64,000 bases of DNA from Bradyrhizobium sp. AZCC 1721 (GCF_036924715.1 NZ_JAZHSB010000001.1:2905001-2969000), one strand, 5' to 3'; shown: positions 35,860-44,647, counted from the first letter of the stretch. Made by a program: numbers and translations. Notes: generated by a model from the letters alone, not told the origin.

Positions 35860-37299
35860 GGTTGCTCCTTGCGGACGAATGACCGGCTCCAGGATCAGGC
35901 CACCCCGGAGCCGGACTTCCGGCTCAAGAGGCAGGCTGTGCAACCTTGCGCAAGCCGGCGCCTCTTCAAGGCTGCTTGCGGGTGCGCTCGCCGGCCGCCT
36001 GGCCAGCAAGATAATCATCCCGGCGGCAATCGCGGAGACGCCGATCGACAGGAACATCGGTGTCGGGCTCTGGTAATATTGCTGAAGCGCACCAGCCACG
36101 AACGGGCCGAGGATGGCGCCGACGCGGGCGACCCCGAGCTCCATTCCGACAGCAGTGGCGCGCACGCCGGTCTCATAGGAAGCCGCAGTGAAATTGTTCA
36201 GCACGAACTGTGCGCCGATGATGAAGAAGCCGGCGGCGGCGACCGAGGTGATGTTGACGATGTGGACGTTCAGTACCACGAGCGACAACACGGCGAGGCC
36301 GCCAAAGGCCCACCAGGTCGCGATCAGCCCGCGGCTATAGCCGGACCGGTCGACGAGGTGGCCAAGCACAAGGCCGCCGACGAACGACATGATCTGCATC
36401 AGCGCGCCGAAGCCGAAGCTTGCGGCAAAGGTTTCTCCACGCTGCATCATCACCGTCGGAATCCATCCCGAAAGGCCGAAGATGCAGAACAGGCTGAGGA
36501 AGGCCGAGGCCCAGATCGCAAATGTGGTCCGTCGATATTTCGACTGCAGCAGCACTGCCACTGAATTGACCGGCTTCTCCGCTTGTCCGATGACAATTTC
36601 AGCCAACTTGTAGGCGCTGGCGCGCTCGGGCCGAAGCTTCGTCAGCATGTCGCGGATTTCATCGGTACGGCCCTGGAGTGCGAGGAATTTTGGCGATTCC
36701 GGCAGCATCATGTGCATGAACGGCAAGAGCAGGAACGACAGCGAGCCGATCCAGTACAGCGACGTCCAACCGAACACCGGGGTTGCAAACACGCCGGCGA
36801 CACCGGCGAGGGTGCCGCCAAGCGCCCAGCCAAGTGCGACGCCCCACAGCGCAAACGTGTTCGCCACGCGCCGCGGCGCCAGCTCGTTGATGTAGGTGGT
36901 CGCGAGCGGCAGCAGCACGCCGAGGCCGATGCCGGTCAGGAGCCGCAGGATGCAGAAGGAGAGGAACGAGTCCGCCGAAGTCGCGGTGAGCAGCGTGAAG
37001 ATACTGGTGATCCACAAGCCGCCGAGCAGGGTGCCGCGGCGGCCGAGCCGGTCGGCAATGATGCCGTGGATGGCGGCCCCGAGCAGGAATCCAACCAGGC
37101 CGCTGGAAATCAACAGTCCCGCCTGGCCGGCCTGCAGCCCCCAAGGCTTTGCGACGTAGTGAATGACGTAAGCCGGGTTGAACGTGTCATATCCGTCAAA
37201 CAGTGTTAGCAGTCCCATGATGGCGCCGAGGCGCCAGTGAAATTTTCCTACCTTTGCTTCGGCGAGTTCTTCGTGAAGATCGATTGCCTGCGCGGCCAT
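35860..37299 (-). CDS. MFS aromatic acid:H+ symporter, frame open into maleylacetate reductase
   Basis: Twelve-helix transporter of the AAHS family. GLLTLFDGYDTFNPAYVIHYVAKPWGL is the family's first-helix D-containing motif; GIIADRLGRRGTLLGG is the loop 2-3 motif, and PESPKFLALQGRTDEI follows helix 6. Transporter sequence ends near ILLARRP (about residue 437). About 40 low-complexity codons with a GAGCCGGA/TCCGGCTC hairpin then connect, without a stop, to graC. The end given is therefore the end of its unshared part; the open frame runs 34792-37299 (835 aa). Probably imports gamma-resorcylate. Confidence 0.85.
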
Positions 37300-37342
37300 G
37301 GCCGTATCCCTCCCAGATGGTGATTATGTCGTTTGAGGCCGC

Positions 37343-38368
37343 TTATTCCGCGGCTTGATGGATGCCGTGCTCGGCGATGGCCAAGTCGCCGAGATCGAGC
37401 TTGAACAGGTCGATGGCGTTGCGCCGGCCGATCTTCAGGCGATCGTTCTCGCTGATGCTGGCGCTGTTGAACCAGTCGGAGGCGTGGTCCACGTTCTCGA
37501 ACGGCCAGTCGACCGAGAACAGGATGCGGTCGGCTCCGATTTCGAGAATGGAATCGATCAGCGTTTGCGTGCGGAAATTGCCCGACGTGGTCAGGAAGAA
37601 GTTGGCGTTGAAGTAGTCGCAGATCTTCTTTTTCGCCTTGTGTTTCGGCGGTGCCTTGACCCAGCCGTTGCGATGATCGACGCGCCACATGCTGTAGGGC
37701 AGGCCTTCACCCATATGGCCGAGGATGATCTTCAGGTTTGGATAGGCATCGAACAATCCCGATCCCATCAGCCGCAGCGCATGAACCGCGGTTTCTTGCC
37801 CGAATGCCCAGGTCGGGCCCATTAGCCAGGGATGCCCCTGATAGATTGCGCAGTCTTCCGGCAGCGGATTGCGCGGATGCAGGTAGAAGGGCAGGCCGGT
37901 CTGCTCGACAGCTTCCCAGAATGGCCAGTATTGCGGCAGGTCGTAATAGATCGGCCGCTTGCCATCGCCGATTTGCGAGAAGCCGTTGACCAGCGCGCCG
38001 CGGAAGCCGAGCGTCTTGATGCAGCGCTCGAGTTCGGCGATCGCGAGATCGGGGTCCTGCATCGGCAGTGCGGCAAAGGCCTGGAATCGCGACGGCCGTT
38101 TTGCCACCTGTTCGGCGAGGAAATCGTTGGCGTGGATCGCGATCTCGTTGGCGCGGATGATGTCGGGAATCGCCTGCACCGCCGGCGCGTTCAGCGACAG
38201 GATCATCATCTCGACGCCGTGGCGGTCCATCTGCACCAGCCGCTTGTCCTGGATATCAAGCAGGCGGTCCTTCAACTCCGGCCAATAGGAGTCCGGAACG
38301 AAACCCGCTGAGTCCATCAGCGTGTCCGGGATGGCGAAATGTTCCTCTAGTGCGATCTTGCCCTGCAT
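37343..38368 (-). CDS. graF: Gamma-resorcylate decarboxylase
   Basis: Amidohydrolase-family, metal-dependent non-oxidative decarboxylase that converts 2,6-dihydroxybenzoate to resorcinol. The 341 aa protein opens MQGKIALEEHFAIPDTLMDSAGFVPDSYW. It keeps the metal and active-site positions known for this enzyme: E8, H10, H164 (FYLHPRN), H218 (ILGHMGEG) and D287 (SVDWPFEN). Close match by memory to the enzyme from Rhizobium sp. MTP-10005. It lies between the oxygenase and transporter genes of the same operon. Confidence 0.92.
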   Translation of the reverse strand: MQGKIALEEHFAIPDTLMDSAGFVPDSYWPELKDRLLDIQDKRLVQMDRHGVEMMILSLNAPAVQAIPDIIRANEIAIHANDFLAEQVAKRPSRFQAFAALPMQDPDLAIAELERCIKTLGFRGALVNGFSQIGDGKRPIYYDLPQYWPFWEAVEQTGLPFYLHPRNPLPEDCAIYQGHPWLMGPTWAFGQETAVHALRLMGSGLFDAYPNLKIILGHMGEGLPYSMWRVDHRNGWVKAPPKHKAKKKICDYFNANFFLTTSGNFRTQTLIDSILEIGADRILFSVDWPFENVDHASDWFNSASISENDRLKIGRRNAIDLFKLDLGDLAIAEHGIHQAAE

Positions 38369-38408
38369 ATTGTCCTCGCTGATGTCTGATGCTGGTTAGT
38401 ACTGTCCC

Positions 38409-39641
38409 TTAGTATTGACCTTGGGGCGTCAGCCCGAGCGCGAGCTGGCCGTACATGGTGCCGACGGCGTCCCAGTTCATGCTGATGTGGCGGCCGACGG
38501 CATTGGCATCGCGCCAGGCGCGCTGCACCGGATTGGAAAGGTCGAGGCCGAGCCCGCCGGTCGAGGCGTTCAGCGCCTCACTGGCGCGGATGGCCAGCGC
38601 AACTGAAAACGCCTGGCCGCGCCGGCTGACGATGCGGTCCTCGGTCGAGACCGGCCTGCCGTCGCGGATCGTCGCCGCACGGTCCCTGAGATCGCGCAGC
38701 AGCACTTCACGCGCCGCATCGACGGAGGCGGCCGCTTCCGCAACACGTAACTGGATGGTCGGGAAATCCGCCATGCGGTTGTTATGGCCCGCCACCGCGC
38801 CGCGCGTGATTCGCCTCGAGGTAACGGCAAGATAGTCCTCCAACGCGCCGGCGGCGGCGCCGACTGCGCTAGATGCCAGGCAAGAGGGAATGTTCGACAG
38901 CATCGGGATTGAGAAGGTGGGGTTGGCGGCATAGAGCGCAGCGCCCGGCGTCTTGCCGGATGTTGTGTCGGCGAACGACAGCAGGCGGTGCGCCGGCACG
39001 AACACGTCTGACAGTACGAGCGTCTTGCTGCCGGTGCCGCTGAGGCCGACGACGTTCCAGGTATCGTCGATGACGTAGTCGGAGGCCGGAACCAACAGGA
39101 AGGCCGGCGCAAGCTGGCCGGCTTCCGTCTTCGACGGCAACAGCGCCGCACACAACGCCCATTGCGCGTTGTCGCAGCCGCTGGCAAACGACCAGCGCCC
39201 GGTGAGGCGATAGCCGCCCTCGACCTCGATCGCCTTGGCGGCCGGCGCATAGGAGCCGCAAGCGAGTGCGTCTGGATTATCATCCCAGACGTCGCGCTGC
39301 GCGATTTCCGGAAATCCCGCGATCAGCCATTGATGCGCCGCCAGCAGGCCGCCGACCCACGCCGTCGAGGCGCAGCTTTTCGCAAGCTCGATGTTCAATT
39401 CGACCAGCACGTCGAAATCGTGCTCGTAGCCGCCGAACATCGCCGGCTTGACGATATCGAAATAGCCGATCATGCGCAGCGCCGTGATGTTCTCTTCCGG
39501 CACGCGGCCCGTCTTTTCCGTGGTGTGGGCGCGCGCCTTGATCTGCGGCGCGATCTGCGCCACGCGGCTCCGCAACTCGCTAATGTCGGGGCGAGCGGCC
39601 GGCGGCGCAGATACATCCTTCAACTGGGCGACTGATACCAT
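38409..39641 (-). CDS. graD: Resorcinol hydroxylase oxygenase component (acyl-CoA dehydrogenase fold)
   Basis: Two-component flavin monooxygenase of 410 aa predicted to hydroxylate resorcinol to hydroxyquinol with reduced flavin from the next protein. The fold is group D: IKARAHTTEKTGRVPEENI near the N-terminus, STAWVGGLLAAHQW, YRLTGRWSFASGCDNAQW and the C-terminal RAWRDANAVGRHISMNWDAVGTMYG. The last motif is typical of this hydroxylase group and differs from true acyl-CoA dehydrogenases. Its neighbours (flavin reductase, graF, graC) decide between resorcinol and other phenols. Confidence 0.85.
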   Translation of the reverse strand: MVSVAQLKDVSAPPAARPDISELRSRVAQIAPQIKARAHTTEKTGRVPEENITALRMIGYFDIVKPAMFGGYEHDFDVLVELNIELAKSCASTAWVGGLLAAHQWLIAGFPEIAQRDVWDDNPDALACGSYAPAAKAIEVEGGYRLTGRWSFASGCDNAQWALCAALLPSKTEAGQLAPAFLLVPASDYVIDDTWNVVGLSGTGSKTLVLSDVFVPAHRLLSFADTTSGKTPGAALYAANPTFSIPMLSNIPSCLASSAVGAAAGALEDYLAVTSRRITRGAVAGHNNRMADFPTIQLRVAEAAASVDAAREVLLRDLRDRAATIRDGRPVSTEDRIVSRRGQAFSVALAIRASEALNASTGGLGLDLSNPVQRAWRDANAVGRHISMNWDAVGTMYGQLALGLTPQGQY

Positions 39642-39689
39642 TGGTTTGCTCCGTATCTTGGATGGGCTGGAAGGCGGCGGCTTGGCGGA

Positions 39690-40208
39690 TCACGCAGCCT
39701 GGCTGTCGTGCGGCACCGAGAAGCAGTAGGTCGCGTCCTGGTAGATCAGGGGCTCGATCGGATCGCGCACGTTCACGGTCTCAGCTTCGCCGATGAAAAT
39801 CGTATGCGTGCCGTAGGGGACGGCGGCGGCCTTCTTGCAGAAGATGTTGATCTGGGCGTCGGCGAGGTAGGTGACGCCCTCGGGCGAGGTCATCCAGTCG
39901 CCAAGCCCGAACCGTTCGTCGGCCGGCACCGCGCCGCTGAAGGCGGATGAAAGTGTGGTCTGGTCACGGCGCAGAACGTTGACGCAAAACCGGCGTGCCA
40001 GCAGCATGATGTCGTGCAGCAGCGTTTGTTGGTTGACGCAGACGATCAGCGAAGGAGGGTCGAGCGACAGCGATGTCACCGCGGTCGCCGTCATCCCGTG
40101 GCGGCGGTTCTGGTCCGCAGACGTGATCACCGACACGGCGGCAGGAAATCGCCGCAACGCGCGCTTGAACGTTTCACGCAATTCGTCGGATGCCGAATCC
40201 AGCGACAT
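39690..40208 (-). CDS. graA: Flavin reductase component of resorcinol hydroxylase
   Basis: NAD(P)H:flavin oxidoreductase of 172 aa with a FMN-binding split-barrel fold: RFPAAVSVITSADQNRRHGMTATAVTSLSLDPPSLIVCVNQQT followed by FCVNVLRRDQTTLSSAFSG and HTIFIGEAETV. It provides reduced flavin to the oxygenase downstream. Start at 40208 is taken because GGAGG lies 6 nt upstream; a GTG at 40220 overlaps that site. First gene of the minus operon, divergent from the MarR gene. Confidence 0.88.
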   Translation of the reverse strand: MSLDSASDELRETFKRALRRFPAAVSVITSADQNRRHGMTATAVTSLSLDPPSLIVCVNQQTLLHDIMLLARRFCVNVLRRDQTTLSSAFSGAVPADERFGLGDWMTSPEGVTYLADAQINIFCKKAAAVPYGTHTIFIGEAETVNVRDPIEPLIYQDATYCFSVPHDSQAA

Positions 40209-40266
40209 GGTTTCCTCCACTGAACAATCCGCTCTTGATCGGCGGCTTAATTTTCGTGAACAATAA

Positions 40267-40310
40267 TTGCATTTGCAAATGACAAGTCAACCAGAAATTT
40301 TCAAATGCAA
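40267..40310. promoter_or_regulatory. Paired MarR operator-like palindromes
   Basis: TTGCATTTG occurs at 40267-40275, overlapping a perfect 12-bp palindrome CATTTGCAAATG (40270-40281), and again inverted at 40302-40310. The pair fills the space between the divergent flavin reductase gene and the MarR gene and abuts the latter's start codon. This is the expected placement for repression of both. Confidence 0.7.
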
Positions 40311-40318
40311 CAATTGCC

Positions 40319-40867
40319 TTGAAAAATGATCGGCGCCCGGCTATTGAAGAGTGCAAAAGTTGCACCAAGGCGGAATGCAAGATCTTGTACCGGCTGACGA
40401 ATTCCTTGCCCTACATGCTCAACCGCGTCGGCGTGCGGATGGGCGACCTGTTTTCCCGGCGCATCGCGGGTTATGGCGTGACATTACCGATGTACCGCGT
40501 GATGGCCGCGCTCTGGGAGAAAGGCGATCAGCGCCTCGGCGATCTCGCCGACATGACGACGATCGAGATATCGACGCTGTCGCGCCTGATCGGGGAGATG
40601 AAGCGGCGAGGCCTCGTAACGCGCACGCGGCTGAAGGACAACGCGCGTACGGTCGCGATCAACCTCACGCCGAAGGGACGGACACTGGTGGAAGAATTGA
40701 TCCCGATCGCCATCCATTTCGAGGAGGTGGCGGTCCGCAATTTTCCGTCGAAGAACGTTTCGGACCTGAAGACGGTGCTCGCAGAAATCTACGAGAGCCT
40801 GAATTCGATCGAGCCCGAGATCGCGGAAGTCAACAAGGCGCGCAAGGCGGCGAAGGCGAAAGCGTGA
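40319..40867 (+). CDS. graR: MarR family regulator of the resorcylate cluster
   Basis: Winged-helix regulator of 182 aa. The DNA-binding part is RLGDLADMTTIEISTLSRLIGEMKRRGLVTRTRLKDNARTVAINLTPKG, with the DxR wing. An unusual N-terminal stretch holds four cysteines (ECKSCTKAECK preceding LYRL). The first in-frame start is TTG 40319, with no clear ribosome site, so the true start is uncertain. Divergent from the graA-graD-graF operon, and candidate operator sites lie between them. The ligand is probably gamma-resorcylate or resorcinol, by analogy with GraR. Confidence 0.82.
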   Translation: MKNDRRPAIEECKSCTKAECKILYRLTNSLPYMLNRVGVRMGDLFSRRIAGYGVTLPMYRVMAALWEKGDQRLGDLADMTTIEISTLSRLIGEMKRRGLVTRTRLKDNARTVAINLTPKGRTLVEELIPIAIHFEEVAVRNFPSKNVSDLKTVLAEIYESLNSIEPEIAEVNKARKAAKAKA

Positions 40868-40930
40868 CTCTTGCGGCCGACTGGCGGGCGCCTGATGGCA
40901 GATCGGCCCGGCCGGCGTCTCTGCCAGCCT

Positions 40931-41125
40931 TTAGCCGCGCATGACGGCGCGAAAGCCGACGAAGCTCAACGCGCCAGCCACGATGACCGCAATCCAGCTC
41001 GGCCAGAACGGAACATCGACGCCATTCAAGGTGACGGACCATCCCATCACGATCCGGATCAACTGCAGAAGTGCGATCAGGGCAAAGATGGCGGCGGCAA
41101 GTGTGCAAAAGCTCCTTATGGTCAT
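40931..41125 (-). CDS. Small two-helix membrane protein
   Basis: Not recognised. The 64 aa product MTIRSFCTLAAAIFALIALLQLIRIVMGW... has two hydrophobic segments (residues ~6-28 and ~42-60) and ends AVMRG. A pattern of this kind is frequent in small rhizobial inner-membrane proteins. ATG 41125 is preferred to 41191, because the intervening residues are polar and atypical. No operon partner. Confidence 0.6.
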   Translation of the reverse strand: MTIRSFCTLAAAIFALIALLQLIRIVMGWSVTLNGVDVPFWPSWIAVIVAGALSFVGFRAVMRG

Positions 41126-41465
41126 TGCCGATCTCCGATGGCGCATGACGTGCCCCCGCACCAAAATGGGAGGGATCGGCGCGGCGGCCATTCCCCTTAC
41201 GCAGGAAATGGCTTCACAAAGCTATTTTCGATGTGTCGTACAATCGCAGTTTCGCGACGTCGCAAGTCGGAATCACTTCCGCCTTGGCGCATTCGAGAAC
41301 GTCCCGACGGAGACTTGAGGTGCCTGTTTGCCGGAGCAGACCAGAAGTGATCGGTACGCCGTTAAAGCGACGCGAGTGCCCGTTGCAGACACGACAGTTC
41401 ACGTGGAAATAGCTGCGAAGCTGCGCTAGCATTGGCCCGCTTGGTCGAGATAAGATTGAGGTGCA
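41126..41465. other. Intergenic region without recognised features
   Basis: No coding frame, RNA gene or clear repeat was seen in these 340 bases. It presumably carries the promoter of the small ATPase gene that starts at 41466. Confidence 0.4.
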
Positions 41466-41972
41466 ATGGCAAGGCTGATCGCATTGGCTGGCTTGCCGGG
41501 GGTTGGCAAGTCGAGCATAGCGCGGCGTCTGGCGGGGCGTTCCGGTGCCATCTGGCTACGCATCGACTCGATGGATCAGGCAATCTGGGCATCCGGTACG
41601 GCGCCGAGCGATCTCTTCGATTGGAGCTATCGAGCGGCTCAGTCGATCGCTGCCGACAATCTAGCCCTCGGCCTAGATATTGTCGCGGATTGTGTAAACG
41701 ATTGCCAAGAGGCACGGGACGGTTGGGAAGCGGCGGGGCGGCGTGCCGCAGCCGAGGTTATCTGGCTAGAAGTCGTGTGCAGCGATCTTGTCGAGCACCG
41801 TCGGAGAATTGAGACAAGATCAAGCGACGTCATGGGGCTGAACTTACCCAATTGGGACGCAGTTGCAGCCCGTGCCTACGACAAATGGAATCGAGATCGT
41901 ATCATTATCGATACAGCACATCGTAGCTTGGAAGAGTGCGTGGAGGAGGCGTTCGATCTCCTAAGCAGATGA
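41466..41972 (+). CDS. Small P-loop ATPase/kinase-like protein
   Basis: A 168 aa AAA-type/zeta-toxin-like nucleotide kinase fold. Walker A is GLPGVGKSS at residues 9-17, followed by an acidic LRIDSMDQAIW strand and a lid segment EHRRRIETRSSD. Proteins of this kind phosphorylate small molecules or antibiotics (chloramphenicol phosphotransferase-like), but the target is unknown. Standalone gene with lower-GC codon usage than its neighbours, possibly acquired. Confidence 0.75.
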   Translation: MARLIALAGLPGVGKSSIARRLAGRSGAIWLRIDSMDQAIWASGTAPSDLFDWSYRAAQSIAADNLALGLDIVADCVNDCQEARDGWEAAGRRAAAEVIWLEVVCSDLVEHRRRIETRSSDVMGLNLPNWDAVAARAYDKWNRDRIIIDTAHRSLEECVEEAFDLLSR

Positions 41973-42070
41973 TGGCAGCTATTGGCCCGGTGCGTCGATA
42001 TCGGCACGCCCGCCTTTGTGTCGCTATTAGATGCCAACAAGCGGACATCGTCAGTTTATGAGTCCTCGCC

Positions 42071-42628
42071 CTAATTCGCAGCCGAGCGGGTGCGTTTGCG
42101 GTTGGACGCCGCCACTTCGGGATAGCCGTGCAGCTTCAGCTTGTCGGCCTGCACGCCCCAGCTTTCCAGCCGGTCGAGAAAGCTCATGCCGAGCAGGTTG
42201 GTCTTCATCAATCCGCGCGGCACCACCAGCGCCGGGACCGATTTCTCGACGAGGCCGCCGACCGCGAGACGATCGAGGGTCAGCCGCGCCGCCTTGGTAT
42301 GGCCGCCGGCGGTTTCGACATCGACATTGTATTCGAGCATCTCGATCGGCAGGCCGATCGCCTTCGCCGTCTCCCAGGTCAGCACCACCGAAGTGGCGCC
42401 GGTGTCGATCACCATCGGCGCCTTGACGCCGTTGATCTTGGCGTGCAGCGCGAATTCGCCGGCTTTGCCGCGCGCGATCTCCACGGCGGGCGCCGGCTGC
42501 AGGCTGCGTTGCCACAGCATTTTCGATACCGAGTTGCTGGCGCGCGCGATCTGGTTCGGATCGCCATAGGCGACCACGGCGCCTGCGGTGGCGGCGAGCA
42601 TTGCCAGAACGAGCATGATGCGGATCAC
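42071..42628 (-). CDS. TIGR02281-type retropepsin-like aspartic protease
   Basis: A 185 aa protein with an N-terminal membrane anchor (VIRIMLVLAMLAATAGAVVAYG) and a retropepsin-like half with the catalytic motif MVIDTGATSVVLT, plus NLLGMSFLDRLESWGV. Family members are periplasmic, membrane-anchored clan AA proteases of unknown substrate. GTG 42628 is chosen because GGAGG lies 6 nt upstream and the helix starts there; the frame is open to 42718. It follows the DUF1289 gene by 28 bp. Confidence 0.82.
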   Translation of the reverse strand: MIRIMLVLAMLAATAGAVVAYGDPNQIARASNSVSKMLWQRSLQPAPAVEIARGKAGEFALHAKINGVKAPMVIDTGATSVVLTWETAKAIGLPIEMLEYNVDVETAGGHTKAARLTLDRLAVGGLVEKSVPALVVPRGLMKTNLLGMSFLDRLESWGVQADKLKLHGYPEVAASNRKRTRSAAN

Positions 42629-42656
42629 TGGGCGCCTCCGCCGTTTCCTCCGGTGA

Positions 42657-42860
42657 TCAGCCGCGTTCGGCGCGCGGCGGCATCGGAACCAGGCCCGCAT
42701 CCACCATGCGCGCCGCAAGCCCTTCCATCACGGCCAATCGCTCCGCCGTTTCCATGCGGTGCCAGCGCGCGATCTCCGGCAACGTTCGTCCGCAGCCGAA
42801 GCAGAGTTTGGTTTTGGGATCCATCATACAGACTGCGATACACGGCGTTTCTTTGCTCAT
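42657..42860 (-). CDS. DUF1289 family protein
   Basis: A 67 aa protein with the DUF1289 cysteine pattern: TPCIAVCMMDPKTKLCFGCGRTLPEIARW, four cysteines likely to bind metal or an Fe-S cluster. The role of the family is unknown. It lies 28 bp before the aspartic protease and just after the histidine kinase (same strand), so a three-gene unit is possible. ATG 42860 fits the family; an earlier in-frame ATG exists at 42905. Confidence 0.85.
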   Translation of the reverse strand: MSKETPCIAVCMMDPKTKLCFGCGRTLPEIARWHRMETAERLAVMEGLAARMVDAGLVPMPPRAERG

Positions 42861-42905
42861 TCCTGGATAGTGAAACGGTTTGAGTCCTCGGCGCAAGCGC
42901 TCCAA

Positions 42906-44507
42906 CTACAGGCCGGTGCCGGCACTCATGATCGGCTTGTGACGCGGCCGCCGCTTGTCGTCGGCGGATGCGGTGGGTTCCGGCTGCAGCGGCGGTGCTT
43001 CCTCTTCGACCATCGGCGCCAGCGCGCTCATCACGCGCTCCGGCGGGAAGGTAACGATGACTTCGGTGCCGATGCGCAGTTTCGATTTCAGCGTGAAGGT
43101 GCCGCCATGCATGTCGATCAGGCTCTTGGCGATCGGCAAGCCCAGGCCCGCGCCCTGTTCGGCCGATTTGATCGAGTTGGAGCCCTGGCCAAACGAAGCC
43201 AGCACGATCGGGATTTCATCCTCGGCAATGCCGGAGCCGGTGTCCTTGACGCTGAGATATTGTCCACCGGACGCAGTCCAGCCGACCTTAAGCCAGATAT
43301 CGCCGCCCGGCGGAGTGAACTTGATCGAGTTGGATATGAGATTGAGCACGACCTGGCGCGTGGCGCGCTCGTCGCCCCAGATCCTGGGCATGCCGTGCTC
43401 GAACACCTCATGAATGGTGATGCCGCGGCTGCTCGCGCGCAGCTTCAACAGATGGTGGCAATCGGAAACGACATGGACGAGCGAAACCGCTTCCTCGTTG
43501 AGTTCGTAGCGGCCGGCCTCGATCCGCGACAGATCGAGAATCTCGTTGATGAGATTGAGCAGGTGGACGCCCGAATTGTGGATGTCGGCGGAATATTCCT
43601 TGTAGACCGGCACCGCATGCGCGCCGAAGATTTCGCTCTTCATCACCTCGGAGAATCCGAGGATCGCGTTCAGCGGCGTGCGCAGCTCGTGGCTCATCTG
43701 CGCCAGAAAGCGCGACTTGGCGACGTTGGCGGATTCGGCGCGGTGCCGCGCTTCGTCCGAAATCGCCTTGGCCTGTTCGAGCTCGCCGATCAGCGCGTCC
43801 TTCTCGGCGCGTGCTTCCAGGGTTTGCAGCGTCGTCGAATGGAGCTGATGGGCGAGTAGCGCAAAATAGCTTTCAGCGGCGACCGCCAGCAGCGCGAGCG
43901 CGTAGTTGTCGAAGGTTCCGCCCATCACGAAGTTGAGCGCGATCGCCGCCGTCACCGGCACGGTTGCCGCCACCGCCGCAATGGGCAGCGTCGCTGCCAG
44001 CATGCTCGACACCGCGATCACCAGCAGCATCAGGAACATCATCATCGTGTTCGAGACGACGTCGAGGCCGGCCGGGTGGAGCAGGATCGCCGTCCAGCTC
44101 AGGCCGTAGAGCAAGTCGAGCAGCACGAAGCGGGTTTGCCATTTGCGCGTGGCGGCGAGCGTAGGCGGCTCGCCTAGGAAGCGCTTGCAGTTGCGAATGA
44201 TGGCGGCATGGACGCAGAGCATGCCGACGGTCCAGACCGCGGCCGGCACAGCGTACTTCCACAGGCCGAACAACACGCCGGTCGCAACCACCAGCAGCAT
44301 GACCACGAAGGAAGCCGATACCCGGGTCTGGGCGTATTGTCGGAGCAATTCGGTATCGAAGGCGGGGCGGGTCCCGCTGGTCGACGTTAACCGATCCCGC
44401 GCCTCGCGCACCCGCTGCGCCGCCACGCGCCGGGTGCTGACCGCTGGTGCGACCGGCGCTTCTGCCGGAAGCTGGACAACCTCGGGCTTCTCTGCGGGGT
44501 TACTCAT
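42906..44507 (-). CDS. Membrane sensor histidine kinase (PleC/DivJ-like)
   Basis: A 533 aa kinase. The N-terminal third has five or six hydrophobic helices (VVMLLVVATGVLFGLWKYAVP through ALALLAVAAESYFALLAHQL). A coiled coil leads into HisKA with phosphate-accepting His in RFLAQMSHELRTPLNAILGFSEVMKSEIFG, and a HATPase domain (NLISNSIKFTPPGG, DTGSGIAEDEI, GAGLGLPIAK). The ILGFSEVMKSEIFG box is the one seen in PleC/DivJ/PdhS kinases of alphaproteobacteria. No response regulator lies beside it. Start at 44507 by fit to SNPAEKPEVV; 44552 is an alternative. Confidence 0.85.
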   Translation of the reverse strand: MSNPAEKPEVVQLPAEAPVAPAVSTRRVAAQRVREARDRLTSTSGTRPAFDTELLRQYAQTRVSASFVVMLLVVATGVLFGLWKYAVPAAVWTVGMLCVHAAIIRNCKRFLGEPPTLAATRKWQTRFVLLDLLYGLSWTAILLHPAGLDVVSNTMMMFLMLLVIAVSSMLAATLPIAAVAATVPVTAAIALNFVMGGTFDNYALALLAVAAESYFALLAHQLHSTTLQTLEARAEKDALIGELEQAKAISDEARHRAESANVAKSRFLAQMSHELRTPLNAILGFSEVMKSEIFGAHAVPVYKEYSADIHNSGVHLLNLINEILDLSRIEAGRYELNEEAVSLVHVVSDCHHLLKLRASSRGITIHEVFEHGMPRIWGDERATRQVVLNLISNSIKFTPPGGDIWLKVGWTASGGQYLSVKDTGSGIAEDEIPIVLASFGQGSNSIKSAEQGAGLGLPIAKSLIDMHGGTFTLKSKLRIGTEVIVTFPPERVMSALAPMVEEEAPPLQPEPTASADDKRRPRHKPIMSAGTGL

Positions 44508-44525
44508 TGAACAACACAAAATCCT

Positions 44526-44548
44526 GCCCGCGAACTGCGCGGGCTTTT
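44526..44548. promoter_or_regulatory. GC hairpin in the kinase leader
   Basis: GCCCGCG pairs with CGCGGGC around a 5-nt loop, ending 19 bp before the kinase start codon. A TTTT run follows on the + strand only, where no gene ends. In the kinase mRNA it could limit ribosome access; this is inference. Confidence 0.4.
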
Positions 44549-44647
44549 GCATTGTCTATCTGTGCCGCTAAATCATTAAGCGATGACTTAAAGAGCTAAA
44601 AATTCTCGTAAACAGGAAGTTAAAATTAACCTGTCGGGCAGACGGAA

